DNA of 64,000 nucleotides from Echinarachnius parma (GCA_037951105.1 JBAMJV010004001.1:1-64000); one strand, 5' to 3'; shown: positions 48,016 through 59,525, counted from the stretch's first letter. A program made the numbers and translations. Notes: a model not told the origin generated them from the letters alone.

Positions 48016-48826
48016 TTTGTTTCGTATGACATATGCACATTTTATAAATTCAAGTCTAAGTTTCTCGGCCAGGTCAGAGCAGCATCTGTTTTCTGATGAA
48101 TCCCCTCAAAACTATCAGGGACACATCGGAGAGGGCAGTCATATATCACATGCTGCAGTGTCTGGACTGGATTCCCGTAGCCACATGCAGGGCTGTCTTT
48201 CATTATCCATCGATGGAGATGATGGGCTGACCTTGCATGGAGTGTTCTTATCCTGTTCAGAGTCACCCATTGCTTTCTGGGGAGGTTGAAGCCTGCTGGC
48301 TCTGACGTAGGGTCCTGTACAAGGTCTTGATTAGGGAAGTCGGATTCCGCCCAGGTTTTGCGCCATTCTCCTTTTAGGTCGAACTCTTCTAGAGACTTTG
48401 CAGAAGTCCAAAAAGGTGTCCGTGATTTAAGGCGCATGTTGGGTAGGTTCCCTAGGTCCTCGTGGATAAGTTCGTCTAGGTTGGTGGAGTACTGGTGTGG
48501 CGTAGTTCCTTGCGCATTATCTCCTGTCTGCATACTCGAGGGGGAGCGATGTGGGAAAGAACAGGTAGCTATTGAAGAGGTGTTGACTTGAGGGTGCCAG
48601 TAATTATTCTCATAGCTGAGTTTAAAATGACATCTACCTTCTTGGTATGGCAGCTCTCCGTCCACACTGGTGGGCAGTACACTCTGCAACAGAGTACACT
48701 AGTGCTATGCAAGCTGTTCGAAGGGTTGTTGTGCCTGAACCCCAGCTGTTTCCTGCTAGCTTCCGGATAACGTTGACTCTGGCCTTCAGTTGTTCACGAT
48801 AGGTAAGGCTGCGGTCCAGGAATTAA
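48016..48826 (-). pseudogene. LINE C-terminal fragment
   Basis: Frame 48689-48042 reads FNLPRKQWVTLNRIRTLHAR, HHLHRWIMKDSPACGYGNPV, HVIYDCPLR, ending WPRNLDLNL. The arrangement WVTLNRIRT...C.C....Q...H....CPL is typical of the C-terminus of a LINE group common in molluscs and echinoderms. Upstream residues (TSVDGELPYQEG) match the expected preceding region only in part. No polymerase motifs remain. Confidence 0.75.
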
Positions 48827-48875
48827 TTGTGTAAAGCGCTATGATCCCTACCGGAATAGCGCTATATGAATAACC

Positions 48876-48910
<35 letters not shown>
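48827..48910 (+). repeat. SINE/LINE 3' hairpin end with (ATT)n tail, second copy
   Basis: Same hairpin as at 47953 (AAAGCGCTATGATCCC...), followed by about ten ATT units. The tail marks the 3' end of a retroposed copy. Confidence 0.7.
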
Positions 48911-48911
<1 letters not shown>

Positions 48912-49900
48912 TTACATATGTATCAAATTATTCATGTAAGTTCCTGACCAGACCTTAGATACTAAGATCAACTTCGAGTACATAGTTATGAGCTAAAACT
49001 CTTGCCACTTTTGATTTTGAATTATTCAAAACGTGTTTCTTGGATTGAATCCCTTTTTAAGCATTAAAACCTGCTACGAGAGAAGAATCTATTCAATTGT
49101 TTTTTTGTTTTTTTTACAATTTAAATTTAAAAGAGTTCTATTTAATAACGTCTCGTATGCTCTCACGTGTTAATTGTCTTAAATAATCCATTTAATTATG
49201 TTTTAATCAATTACAATTAACATTAAGGATTAAATTCAAACTCAGTGTACCCCCAGTATGTCACTATCAGATCTGTGGCCAGTGTGTACTCCAATACAGC
49301 CCTCTGCGGCGACCTACCGTACATTAGATTTTTGTCTTTCTTTCTTATAATAGAAGTTTGGAGGATAATGATGGCAGGTGAACAAACTTTACGCCACTTT
49401 TGGTTACTTCCCATTTTGTTTGCTTTTGAACTCGCCCATTGTTGCTGTACGTTTGTTTGTTCAGTTTTGTTCTTATGTTTGCTTCCATGTTTTTTTCTTT
49501 AAACCTGTTCAAGCACACCCTAAATTGCTCGACGGCTGGTAGTCAGCAAAATCCAACTCGGTATGGGTTATCCTTTAATAGTATGACGTCATACTAGAGT
49601 GGGTGAATAGTTGAACCAGACAAAGTCTCGAAACATTTGCTGATTTTTCGAAATAGCGGGCTGGTTGCTTTGTGTATAATGAGAATACGTGCTGGCTATA
49701 ATAATTGTTTATTTTGAACTTTTTAAATTTATTTTGTAAGATATTTTTTTGATAGCTTGCTATTTGTCCAGCCATAAATAATACGTATCTCTCTCATTTT
49801 ATTCAACAGAAACATAAATAAGTCTTGTGTTTCATAATGACGATGTCCTAACTTGCTTTAAAATCGCATAAATATAGCTCCCTATTTTTGTAACCCTCCG

Positions 49901-50079
49901 ACTCTATAGTCACCATGTTCATTCTTCCTTGAATCGGAGTGCTGGAATGTTCGCTTACTCTGATAAGTTATACTGATAAGTGCATAATTCCTGTCACCTC
50001 TAGTCGCTTATTCCCGCTTGGGCTTCACTAATAATGTAAGTAATAAATGTGTTTATCTATCAACTGTTTTAAATGACCA
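49901..50079. other. Gene-free stretch
   Basis: Nothing recognised. Confidence 0.4.
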
Positions 50080-50245
50080 GGGCCCCGTTGCAGAAAGAGA
50101 TACAATCGATTGTAAGTTACGATTGATCGTAAGTCAGACAATTTATGCGTTTCAACCAATCAGATTTGCGCATCTAGAACACGTGATCTGACTTACGATT
50201 AATCGCAACTTACAATCGATTGTATCTCTTTCTGCAACGGGGCCC
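50080..50245. mobile_element. Palindromic MITE, GGGCCCCGTTGCAGAAAG ends
   Basis: 166 bp. Arms of about 65 bp pair almost perfectly (GAGATACAATCGATTGTAAG against CTTACAATCGATTGTATCTC). The centre carries TCAACCAATCAGA. No target duplication identified. Confidence 0.75.
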
Positions 50246-50689
50246 AAGAGAGGTTGCCATGCTTTCCAACGCTACTGCATGAAACGTCATCTGAGCGTGT
50301 CTGAGTGAGCACTAACACAATCGGGTTATTAACCGCTGTTGTTAAATCTTCTGCTATGTCAGTTGTTACGTAACCCGATTTTGTTTGTGTTATTCGAATG
50401 ACGCATCATATAGTACAGTTGGTAAACATGGCAGCCTCCAGTGTTCGGTCAAAACAGATGACAGTAGTTGAATAAAATTGATTGTTTCCATTATTAGTGA
50501 TACCCAAGAAGAAAAATACGACTATACCCTTCACAGGTATTCAGCGTTTATGAGTAACGAACAAACAACCCCACTTCGGACCTTTACCATATAAAGAATA
50601 ACGACTGCTTATTAACCAGTGGCGTTTTTATGTTCGTCTTAATCGATCTACAAATATTTGCTAACGAACAACCGGCGGAAAATGTATAC
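50246..50689. other. Gene-free stretch
   Basis: A short frame MAASSVRSKQMTVVE at 50431 lies in an exon-like setting but cannot be supported. Confidence 0.3.
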
Positions 50690-50845
50690 ATACCAGTGCT
50701 GTAGGACTCGATCCCGGACTCGGACTCGAGACCGGTCTCGAGTCCGTATTTCTCCGGACTCGGACTCGGACTCGAGCCTAAAAGACTCGGTCTCGGACTC
50801 GGACTCGACCAATGGTGACTCGTGACTCGGGCGAAAATCGGGCCG
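50690..50845. repeat. (GGACTC)n hexanucleotide repeat
   Basis: Imperfect GGACTC/GACTCG units with GAGACCGGTCTCGAG palindromic interruptions. A second array of the same unit lies at 57475-57605. Confidence 0.8.
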
Positions 50846-52722
50846 AGACCGGCAACGAGACCGGCATTTTTTCCGTTTTCCCACGTTTATTTATAGTTCA
50901 TAAAATTACCCAGCGCAAGCAAATACAAACCTGTTGTTCTAGCGCACCTTGCTCACTTGAGTGGCATTCTGGAAAATGATCGTAACATCGCCTCAACAAT
51001 TACAAGCTATTAGTCTAGTGGGTAGAAGGGGTGTTCGTGCACCCCGATGAGACAAATTTTAATCTATGTTACTTTATGTAAAAAATTGTGTAGAAAACGA
51101 TTAGCTATGTTAACAGCGCCAACAAGTGTCCCATGTATGATTTGTATGCAAATTTATGCAAATTATGGTAGCCATTTTGGTTTTAGACTAGTATTCATAT
51201 TTTGATCATTTTCAAAGATATTTTTTTAAAGAAAGAGTCCAGACTAATGTTTTGAAGGTCAGAGAACACGATTTTATAATTAAAAATCTGATCAGATGGG
51301 TGTATGACAACATAATATGCAAATTAGGGGCAAAATTTGCATAAAATCAATATTTTCTGCATAAATAGGCGTCTATTTCATATTGCAACTTATGAAAACA
51401 ATGAATGAACAATTTCTTTTGTCTATAAAAAATAAGTTCAATATATCTTCATACAAAATAAACCTTAAAAACTTTACTGCAAAACTTAAATATGCAAATT
51501 TATGCAAATTAGAATCATTGGTACAATTTACATATATGTTATGAGTTGTTTTCTTTTTAATCAAATACGGCACATAACTACCCACTTGAAGTTTCTAAAC
51601 ATATGTATGGAAGGTCAATGAGTGTCATTGAATGGTGTATGAAGATAATTGAAGACTATGTGACGTCACAATATGCAAATTAGTGGCAAAATTTGCATAA
51701 CAATAAAGATATTCTGCATGAATCGGGTGATATTCCCGTGTTTGAGCCTTGCAAACATTAAATAAACAATGTTTGAAGGCATAAATAGAGACTTATAACA
51801 TATCTTCATACAAACCAAACTTCAAACAAATTAATACGAAACATAAATATGCAAATGTATGCAAATTAGCCCCACAGTACATAATCCTTGTATTTTAGAA
51901 GCTACTTGCTTTTTTTTAAATATCAAATACGGCACATAACTGCCTACTTGAAGTACATGTATCTTATGAGTGTCATTGAATAATGTCTGAAGAAAATAAT
52001 TTTATGGTGTTATTTTATACAAATTAGGGGCATACTTTTTATAAGATCAGTTTAATATATCATATTTTGCAATACTTTATAACTAATGAAGATAATTTCT
52101 TAACAAATCGTCATCATAATCATTACACCTGCACATAAATTACATATCGCTACGATAACACTTTCATATAGTTACCAGCGTGACTTAATGTATCAAATGT
52201 CGGAACTTTGAAGTCAGCATTACATCTAACAAGGTCAATTGTGGCACATAGCTGGACATGTAATTTAGTCTAGACATGCGTGTTAAGGGCCAATGAGCTA
52301 GAATAAACAATTGCTGAAGTTATTTGATTACATCGTGTAAAATTTAGGGATGCCTTTAATAGCAAAAATCCAATTATTTCGGTGATTTAAATCAATATTT
52401 CAAATACATACTTTCAAGACTAAACATATAACCAAGGTCTCTTCATCTGAATCTTAATGAGATCATTCATATTCACTGTCTAAAATCAAATGTCAAACAT
52501 TACAACACAAATAAATGCAGATATAAGTAGACATAGCAAAATGTACAGACCTATACAAATGTTTTGAGGAACAGAAAGAGGGATTGAATGACCTTTAAAG
52601 TTATTTTATAACATTTTGTCATGTGCAAAGCAAGGAAATATTATTGATGAGTATAACTGCATTAATGTGATTTGTAATCCCATCATGGTTCTATTAAATA
52701 AGGATTTCTTCATTCACATTAT

Positions 52723-53523
52723 TCATTCGTCATCTTCATTTCCTAAGAAATCTTGAAAGTCTAGATCGTCATCTCCATCTCCATCTCCGCTGTCATCGCT
52801 GTCCACTTCATCATCTGAGTCTGTGCCTAACAAGTCAACCAATGACGGCAGAAGGACAGGGCAACATGACCAGACTGGTTCTAGTAATCCTTCCACAGTG
52901 AGTGTCCATCCCTGTCCTTCACTGTACGGCTCAGGTTTCTCCACGATGGGCACATGGGCTCTCTTATAGAGCGCTGCACGGTGGTTGATTCGTTGAATGT
53001 GTGGCTGTAGATCTGAGTGACAGGGTGGAAGGCGAGCCAGGTCCACTTTCGATTTGGAGGTTAGCTTTTTGTCCTCACCGACCATCTTCCGAAGCAGCTT
53101 TACACGGGCTTGGTCAACTGATGACTCGCGAGCCTGCCCATACATCAGACAGGTGAACTCCTCCAACTGCTGCACTGTCTTGAGGGTTACGTTCCAGTTA
53201 GTACCGAGCTCCCTGAAGGGTTGGTGGAACTTTGGACATTTCTGTAGCTTTTTTAGGGGACCCACTTTCCCCTTTCCTTTGAAGGCACTCGTGCAATCTT
53301 CTCCGGTAAAGACGTGAAAGCCAAGGAGTGTAGTGGCACAGTAGTCCTCACCGAACGATTTTGCGAGCTCAGTCACGTTGATGAGTCGGCGATGCTTCCC
53401 AGATCCTGTATCAAGGTACACATTAAGGTTGATTGAGTGTGCATGATGGAGAAGTATGACGAAGATATCCGTGTCTGGGGTCCTGACAACGGCATCCAGA
53501 ATCTGGGAAGCATCGCCGACTCA
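52723..53523 (-). CDS. PIN/FEN-like nuclease-domain protein, C-terminal part (left arm of palindrome)
   Basis: Open from about 53523 to the stop at 52723; the first Met is at 53421, but homology-like sequence starts earlier. Reading RTPDTDIFVILLHHA, then LDTGSGKHRRLINVTELAKS, then GFHVFTGEDCTSAFKGKGKV. The order PDTD...DTGSG...FTGxDxTSAFxGKGK recurs in many uncharacterised transposon-associated proteins of corals, fish and echinoderms, and its GxD...GKGK part recalls the FEN1/XPG pattern with helix-hairpin-helix; this link is inference. The canonical GCD is GED here. A middle region with EEFTCLMYG follows, and the last 35 residues are very acidic (SDDEVDSDDSGDGDGDD). The N-terminal half of the protein is absent because the palindrome folds there. 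Confidence 0.65.
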
Positions 53524-54183
53524 TCAACGTGACTGAGCTCGCAAAATCGTTCGGTGAGGACTACTGTGCCACACTCCTTGGCTGTCACGTCTTTACCGGA
53601 GAAGATTGCACCAGTGCCTGAATTCAAAGGAAAGGGGAAAGTGGGTCCCCTAAAAAAGCTACAGAAATTTCCAAAGTTCCACCAAGCCTTCAGGGAGCTC
53701 GGTACTAACTGGAACGTAACCCTCAAGACAGTGCAGCAGTTGGAGGAGTTCACCTGTCTGATGTATGGGCAGGCTCGTGAGTCATCAGTTGACCAAGCCC
53801 GTGTAAAGCTGCTTCGGAAGATGGTCGGTGAGGACAAAAAGCTAACCTCCAAATCGAAAGTGGACCTGGCCCGCCTCCCACCCTGTCACTCAGCTCTACA
53901 GCCACACATTCAACGAGTCAACCACCGTGCAGCGCTCTATAAGAGAGCCCATGTGCCCATCGTGGAGAAACCTGAGCCGTACAGTGAAGGACAGGGATGG
54001 ACACTCACTGTGGAAGGATTACTAGAACCAGTCTGGTCATGTTGCCCTGTCCTTCCGCCGTCATTGGTTGACTTGTTAGGCACAGACTCAGATGATGAAG
54101 TGGACAGCGATGAAAGCGGAGATGGAGATGGAGATGACGATCTAAACTTTCAAGATTTCTTAGGAAATGAAGATGACGAATGA
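53498..54183 (+). pseudogene. Inverted second copy of the nuclease-like ORF (right arm)
   Basis: Encodes the same sequence as 52723-53406 in opposite orientation with scattered substitutions (for example KFHQAFREL for KFHQPFREL). A four-base insertion just before FKGKGK interrupts the frame; downstream of it the frame is open to the acidic tail at 54183. The upstream part TGSGKHRRLINVTELAKS is present in another frame. Confidence 0.7.
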
Positions 54184-55881
54184 ATAATGTGAATGAAGAA
54201 ATCCTTTTTAATAGAACCATGATGGGATTACATGTCACATTAATGCAGTTATACTCATCAATAATATTTCCTTGCTTTGCACATGACAAAATGTTATAAA
54301 ATAACTTTAAAGGTCATTCAATCCCTCTTTCTGTTCCTCAAAACATTTGTATAGGTCTGTACATTTTGCTATGTCTACTTATATCTGCATTTATTTGTGT
54401 TGTAATTTTTGACATTTGATTTTAGACAGTGAATATGAATGATCTCATTAAGATTCAGATGAAGAGACCTTGGTTATATGTTTAGTCTTGAACGTATGTA
54501 TTTGAAATATTGATTTAAATCACCGAAATAATTTGATTTTTGCTATTAAAGGCATCCCTAAATTTTACACGGTGTAATCAAATAACTTCAGCAATTGTTT
54601 ATTCTAGCTCATTGGCCCTTAACACGCATGTCCAGACTAAATTACATGTCCAGCTATGTGCCACAATTGACCTTGTTAGATGTAATGCTGACTTCAATTT
54701 TCCGACATTTGACACATTAAGTCACGCTGGTAACTATATGAAAATGTAATTTATGTGCAGGTGTAATGATTATGATGACGATTTGTTAAGAAATTATCTT
54801 CATTAGTTATAAAGTATTGACAAATATGATATATTAAACTGATCTTATAAAAAGTATGCCCCTAATTTGCATAAAATAACACCATAACATTATTTTCTTC
54901 AGACATTATTCAATGACACTCATAAGATACATGTACTTCAAGTAGGCAGTTATGTGCCGTATTTGATATTTAACAAAAAGCAAGTAGCTTCTAAAATACA
55001 AGGATTATGTACTGTGGGGCTAATTTGCATACATTTGCATATTTATGTTTCGTATTTATTTTTTTGAAGATTGGTTTGTATGAAGATATTTTATAAGTCT
55101 CTATTTATGCCTTCAAACATTGTTTATTTAATGTTTGCATGGCTCAAACACGGGAATATCACCCGATTCATGCAGAATATCTTTATTGTTATGCAAATTT
55201 TGCCACTAATTTGCATATTGTGACGTCACATAGTCTTCAATTATCTTCATACACCGTTCAATGACACTCATTGACCTTCCATACATATATATAGAAACTT
55301 CAAGTGGGTAGTTATGTGCCGTATTTGAATAAAAAGAAAACAATTCATAAAATATATGTAAATTGTACCAATGATTCTAATTTGCATAAATTTGCATATT
55401 TAAGTTTTGCAGTAAAGTTGTTAAGGTTTATTTTGTATGAAGATATATTGAACTTATTTTTTATAGACAAAATAAATTGTTCATTCATTGTTTTCATAAG
55501 TAGCAATATGAAATAGACGCCTATTTATGCAGAAAATATTGATTTTATGCAAATTTTGCCCCTAATTTACATATTATGATGTCATACACCCATCTGATCA
55601 GATTTTTAATTATAAAATCGTGTTCTCTGACCTTCAAAACATTAGTCTGGACTCTTTCTTTAAAAAAATATCTTTGAAAATGATCAAAATATGAATACTA
55701 GTCTAAAACCAAAATGGCTACCATAATTTGCATAAATTTGCATAAAAATCATACATGGGACACTTTTTGGCGCTGTTAACATAGCTAATCGTTTTCTACA
55801 CATTTTTTTACATAAAGTAACATAGATTAAAATTTGTCTCATCGGGGTGCACGAACACCCCTTCTACCCACTAGACTATAT

Positions 55882-56953
55882 TATATGCCTAACTAGACGT
55901 TGAGATTAGTCGTTTATGTTTAGGAACACACAAGACACGGTCAAGTATTACGGCCAGAACGTGAATTAATTTACGAAAGCCTGAGCTGAAGCGACTAAGC
56001 AATACAGTAAAGCATGTGTGTACCACGGTACGTGTGTACGTGTGCAAGTACAGTACGGTATCCTTGGCTATGCGCTAGGCTACCGCGCACGCTAGCTATA
56101 CCAGCGGCAGCGCGCGTATGACGAATAACGAAAAAAAAACAATCGACATACTGACTGATGTTTGCATTGCATCTTCAATCAACCAGTCATTCAACAATCA
56201 TGTCTTTAGTTTCTCGTGTCATACTGTTTGGGTATATGGACCATAGAGAGTTTGTTGATCGTTCAACAAAGAAAAATCATCAAGCAAAATGTAAATTTTG
56301 CAGAACGCACACGACCATTACAATTATACACAACAATATTTGTTATTCATTTTGTTAAAATAAATGTGAAGTAGCATCCCTTTCTCTTTATCAGTATAAC
56401 TCCAGTACTGACATACTCTGATTGTAATAACTTGTGGTAATTCCATGAACATGTCTACAATGGGCCAAATTTTAAAATCATTTTAGGCTTTTAGCCTCAT
56501 GGGTCCAGTAGTTATCAAATGTTCATAACTGACAGTTTATGGCACAAAACGTGAATTTTCAGATATTTTATATTTTATGCTGAAAATTGTGATCTTAAAA
56601 GGATAAGAAAATTGCTGAAATGTTTGCTTAACTTTAAAAATGATTATTTTTCAGCAACTTGACTGTTTGCACATAAAGTTATATCCCATTAATCCATTTG
56701 ACAGTGGATGCAGCAGTTCCTTATCCACTGTATTTTGGGGAAATATAGGGTGAACAAAAATAAACTAAATTCTTGTCCAGCGTCTGTCACACTTTTTATG
56801 AACTTTTTTCATTAAATTTTGTTTAATTGAATTTGTCTCATACTCTGTAATAATAACCTTTGACATTGCCCAAAATCATTTCTGCAGATAACCCTTTGTC
56901 ATTTCTTTGATGGTGTCTATTATGAAGATAACTGTTGTAGTAAGAAGAGTTAA
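55882..56953. other. Gene-free stretch with a possible BED-like zinc-finger fragment
   Basis: A frame at 56158-56355 contains HREFVDRSTKKNHQAKCKFC, spaced like the first half of a BED finger (aromatic, then Cys-x2-Cys), but the His pair is not convincing. It could be an exon relic of a ZBED/hAT-derived gene. The rest shows nothing. Confidence 0.3.
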
Positions 56954-57331
56954 AGGGACTTAGTAACATTGTCCAAATCCTCAAAATAAAATTTTAATTC
57001 TAGCGGTTCCCTTATAACTTGTTGTATTCATATTAACAATAAAATCACGGGACAGGTTTCGGTTTTTCAAATTTCCCTTTCGTTGCAAAGATATGTATGA
57101 TTGAAGTATTCAGATAAGAAAAACTCCGGGCGAGTTTTTCTTCCGTGTACAAAGTGAGTAGAGTGAGTTACTGAAAATCACTTTGCATTTTCGCTCATTA
57201 CTTGGCCATACAATGTCCATTTGACTTGAAATTTTCACACAATACCCTGTGGACATATGAGATAACAACAATATACATTGCATCAACCATTCATCACTTT
57301 TTGCACATGTCAACAAAGTTACTAGATCCCT
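56954..57331 (+). mobile_element. MITE family B, full-length copy with TTAA duplication
   Basis: Starts AGGGACTTAGTAACATTGTC and ends AAGTTACTAGATCCCT, TTAA at 56950-56953 and 57332-57335. 378 bp, the best preserved copy in the window. Confidence 0.85.
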
Positions 57332-57474
57332 TTAAAATATATAAATTCTCTGACAAATGGAAGTTTACAATGAACCAGACAACTATTTATGTTATAAAGA
57401 GTTCACTGTAAGGCATTTATCATAATGAAACTAATGTGTTATAAAAATAATTGCAAATTAAGATTTTCCCCTTG

Positions 57475-57605
57475 GGACTCGGACTCGGACTCGGACTCGG
57501 ATGTCCGGGACTCGGGACTCGAGGTCCGGGACTCGGACTCGGACTCGGACTCGGACTCGGACTCGGACTCCAGGGACTCGGACTCGGACTCGGACAGGGT
57601 GGACT
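57475..57605. repeat. (GGACTC)n hexanucleotide repeat, second array
   Basis: About twenty GGACTC units. In one plus frame it encodes Asp-Ser repeats, in another Gly-Leu repeats; neither frame has a supported gene context. Confidence 0.85.
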
Positions 57606-57659
57606 CGACTACAGCACTGATACATACTACAAATATCGTTGCTTATTTCGACTGACTGT

Positions 57660-58476
57660 GAAAATAATTGATCATGATAACAATGGTATACATAGGAAAA
57701 TTACATTTTCCACGGTTTTATAGTTTAATTGTTTAATAATATAATACACAGAATTTCAACCTTTTCTAACCTTTTGATTGTGACCATACACCACAAAACG
57801 ACCCACAAGTCGGGAAAACTGATTGTGCTGATTGGCATATAACATTAAAATAGAAGTCATTACCTTTAACATGGCATATCATTTATCCTATTTTGACTAA
57901 GCAATCCCTTTCAGAATGAACGCCAAAGAATTGAAATTAATATGGTCGAAGCATTTTTCGAATGGGAGAAACGGCCGTTATAAAGAGCAGTCTCTGTTCA
58001 AGCGATGATATAAGATAACATGTATTAGATGACAAATTATATTTAAATTTCACAGAAGGTAGATAAAGATATGCTTATTCTGGAAATACTAAAATTCTAC
58101 ATCTAATATTGTAACAAAATTTTACTATTTTAGCTAATAAAAGAGAAACTGCCACAGCGACATATAGTCGTTGTGTGGTGTAAGGTCATAATCAACCTTA
58201 TTTCTTCAAAATAAATCTGACCCAAAACAATATGTTAGTGCAAATACTGTTATTAGCGTTGCGTTTGACTGACAATGAACACGGTTATTTCGTCATGATT
58301 TCAATAATAAACAAGATTTTTTTTCTAAGGGCATTATAATTATATAAAAACGATTCATTGAAGCGTGTCATGGCTTGAACAAATTTGACACGCAAGCATT
58401 ATCCTGAAATCAGCAGTGGAAGTGGTGTGGCAAGATTGGTAGAGCGTGTGTATGCCCACTGCGTTTGCCCTTCACC
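57660..58476. other. Gene-free stretch
   Basis: AT-rich, no domain-bearing frame or repeat recognised. Confidence 0.4.
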
Positions 58477-58820
58477 ACTACCACCAACACCAACACCAGC
58501 ACCACCACTACCACTACCACCAGTGGCGTAGCGACAGGGGGGGGGGGGCATAGGGGGCACGTTCCCTCCCAATAGAAAAAACAATAACAAATATAAGGGG
58601 ACAAAACCCCTTACAAAACAAAGAAATACGTATGGTGTACCCCCAATAACTCTGCGTGCCCCCCCCAATCAGCCCGACCACGCTACGCCACTGCCTACCA
58701 CTACCACTACCACTGCCACTGACATTACCCTTACCACTCCCACCACCACCACCACCACCACAACTACCACTGCCAACACAACAACCTCCACCATCACCAC
58801 CACATCACTGCCACTACCAG
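58477..58820. repeat. (CCA/CTA)n trinucleotide-rich microsatellite, split by a MITE
   Basis: CACTACCAC and ACCACC words occupy 58477-58520 and 58694-58820. Confidence 0.8.
58521..58693. mobile_element. hAT MITE inserted in the microsatellite
   Basis: 173 bp. Left end CAGTGGCGTAGCGACAGG and right end CACGCTACGCCACTG. Flanks ACTACCAC (58513-58520) and CCTACCAC (58694-58701) form an 8-bp duplication with one mismatch. G and C runs lie just inside each end. Confidence 0.8.
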
Positions 58821-58825
58821 TCATA

Positions 58826-59356
58826 CCTGTAAAGTGTCCAAATCCACGAAAATTACTTGGAGCTTCCTCGTTTCTCTTCTACCGTGTTGTTTAGCTTATT
58901 GTAAGAGAAGGATAAAATAGGGTTTGATTTTTTCAAATGTCCCTTTAGTATGAAGATAATTATCATTGAAAATCATTATTTCTAAAGCGTTAATCAACGC
59001 AATTGAAAAAAGTACAATTGTCTTAGCTGAGAACGTCCGCATGCAGCACGCGTGAGAACATTCCGGAGATTGAACTTTGAGCCGAGCGAGTTCAAATTCC
59101 ATGAATTATGTACTACGTGTGTAAAAATACACGGGTGCGAATATCTCAAACGGATCATTCATTACTGCGACAAATGTATGGCAGACCATCAGTATTCGGT
59201 GATAAAATATGAACTCAATATTCGTTTTTTTCACTAGGTAAACAGTGTTCGTTTTCTTTCAAACTTTCACAAATCTCTCAATTGTATTTTACAATGATAT
59301 TGGTATAGGATTGAAGTCTCAAATGTCATTTTGTGCAATATCTGACACTTTACAGG
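58826..59356. mobile_element. TA-flanked MITE, CCTGTAAAGTGTC ends
   Basis: Left CCTGTAAAGTGTC and right GACACTTTACAGG are perfect inverted repeats flanked by TA (58824-58825, 59357-59358). The first 150 bp faintly resemble MITE family B. The 61-residue frame inside, with two CxxC pairs, is probably fortuitous. Confidence 0.7.
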
Positions 59357-59525
59357 TATCACTTTTACACTTCAACTATCACTAACCATGCTAAAACAGA
59401 TTATCCTACGATTTTCAGGCTGTTCGTATCAAGTTCATTTAGCCAGGGTTACGTTCCCCCCCCCCCCCCAAGAGTTGGATAGAGGGTTGGAACCCCCAGA
59501 AACGTGCTGATTCATATATAATTAA

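Larger units (their letters stand above)
47396..49900. repeat. Segmental duplication, inflated copy (partner of 10670-12760)
   Basis: Collinear with the compact copy as listed there, interrupted by a LINE fragment and two SINE-like hairpins (47950-48910). No host gene recognised. Confidence 0.65.
51011..55878. mobile_element. 4.87-kb palindromic element with 2.4-kb inverted arms carrying nuclease-like ORFs
   Basis: Left arm 51011-53406 and right arm 53498-55878 are inverted copies with a few percent differences; the spacer is about 92 bp. Termini read TAGTCTAGTGGGTAGAAGG and its complement, with TAT outside both ends (51008-51010, 55879-55881) as a possible 3-bp target duplication. Each arm has an outer AT-rich part with about 2.5 tandem ~355-bp units bearing ATGCAAAT and TATGCAAATTAG words, and an inner part encoding the C-terminal half of a protein. 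The ORF in the left arm reads outward on the minus strand, that in the right arm outward on the plus strand. The superfamily is not known to me. Confidence 0.8.

Noticed and set aside
50431-50478. Short frame MAASSVRSKQMTVVE as a first exon
   Set aside because: Stops after 15 codons and the only donor-like GT is weak.
57425-57723. Asp-Ser repeat and Gly-Leu repeat proteins
   Set aside because: Both are readings of the (GGACTC)n repeat.
59052-59237. Small frame with CxxC pairs resembling a zinc finger
   Set aside because: It lies wholly inside a TA-flanked MITE and stops before a nearby splice donor.
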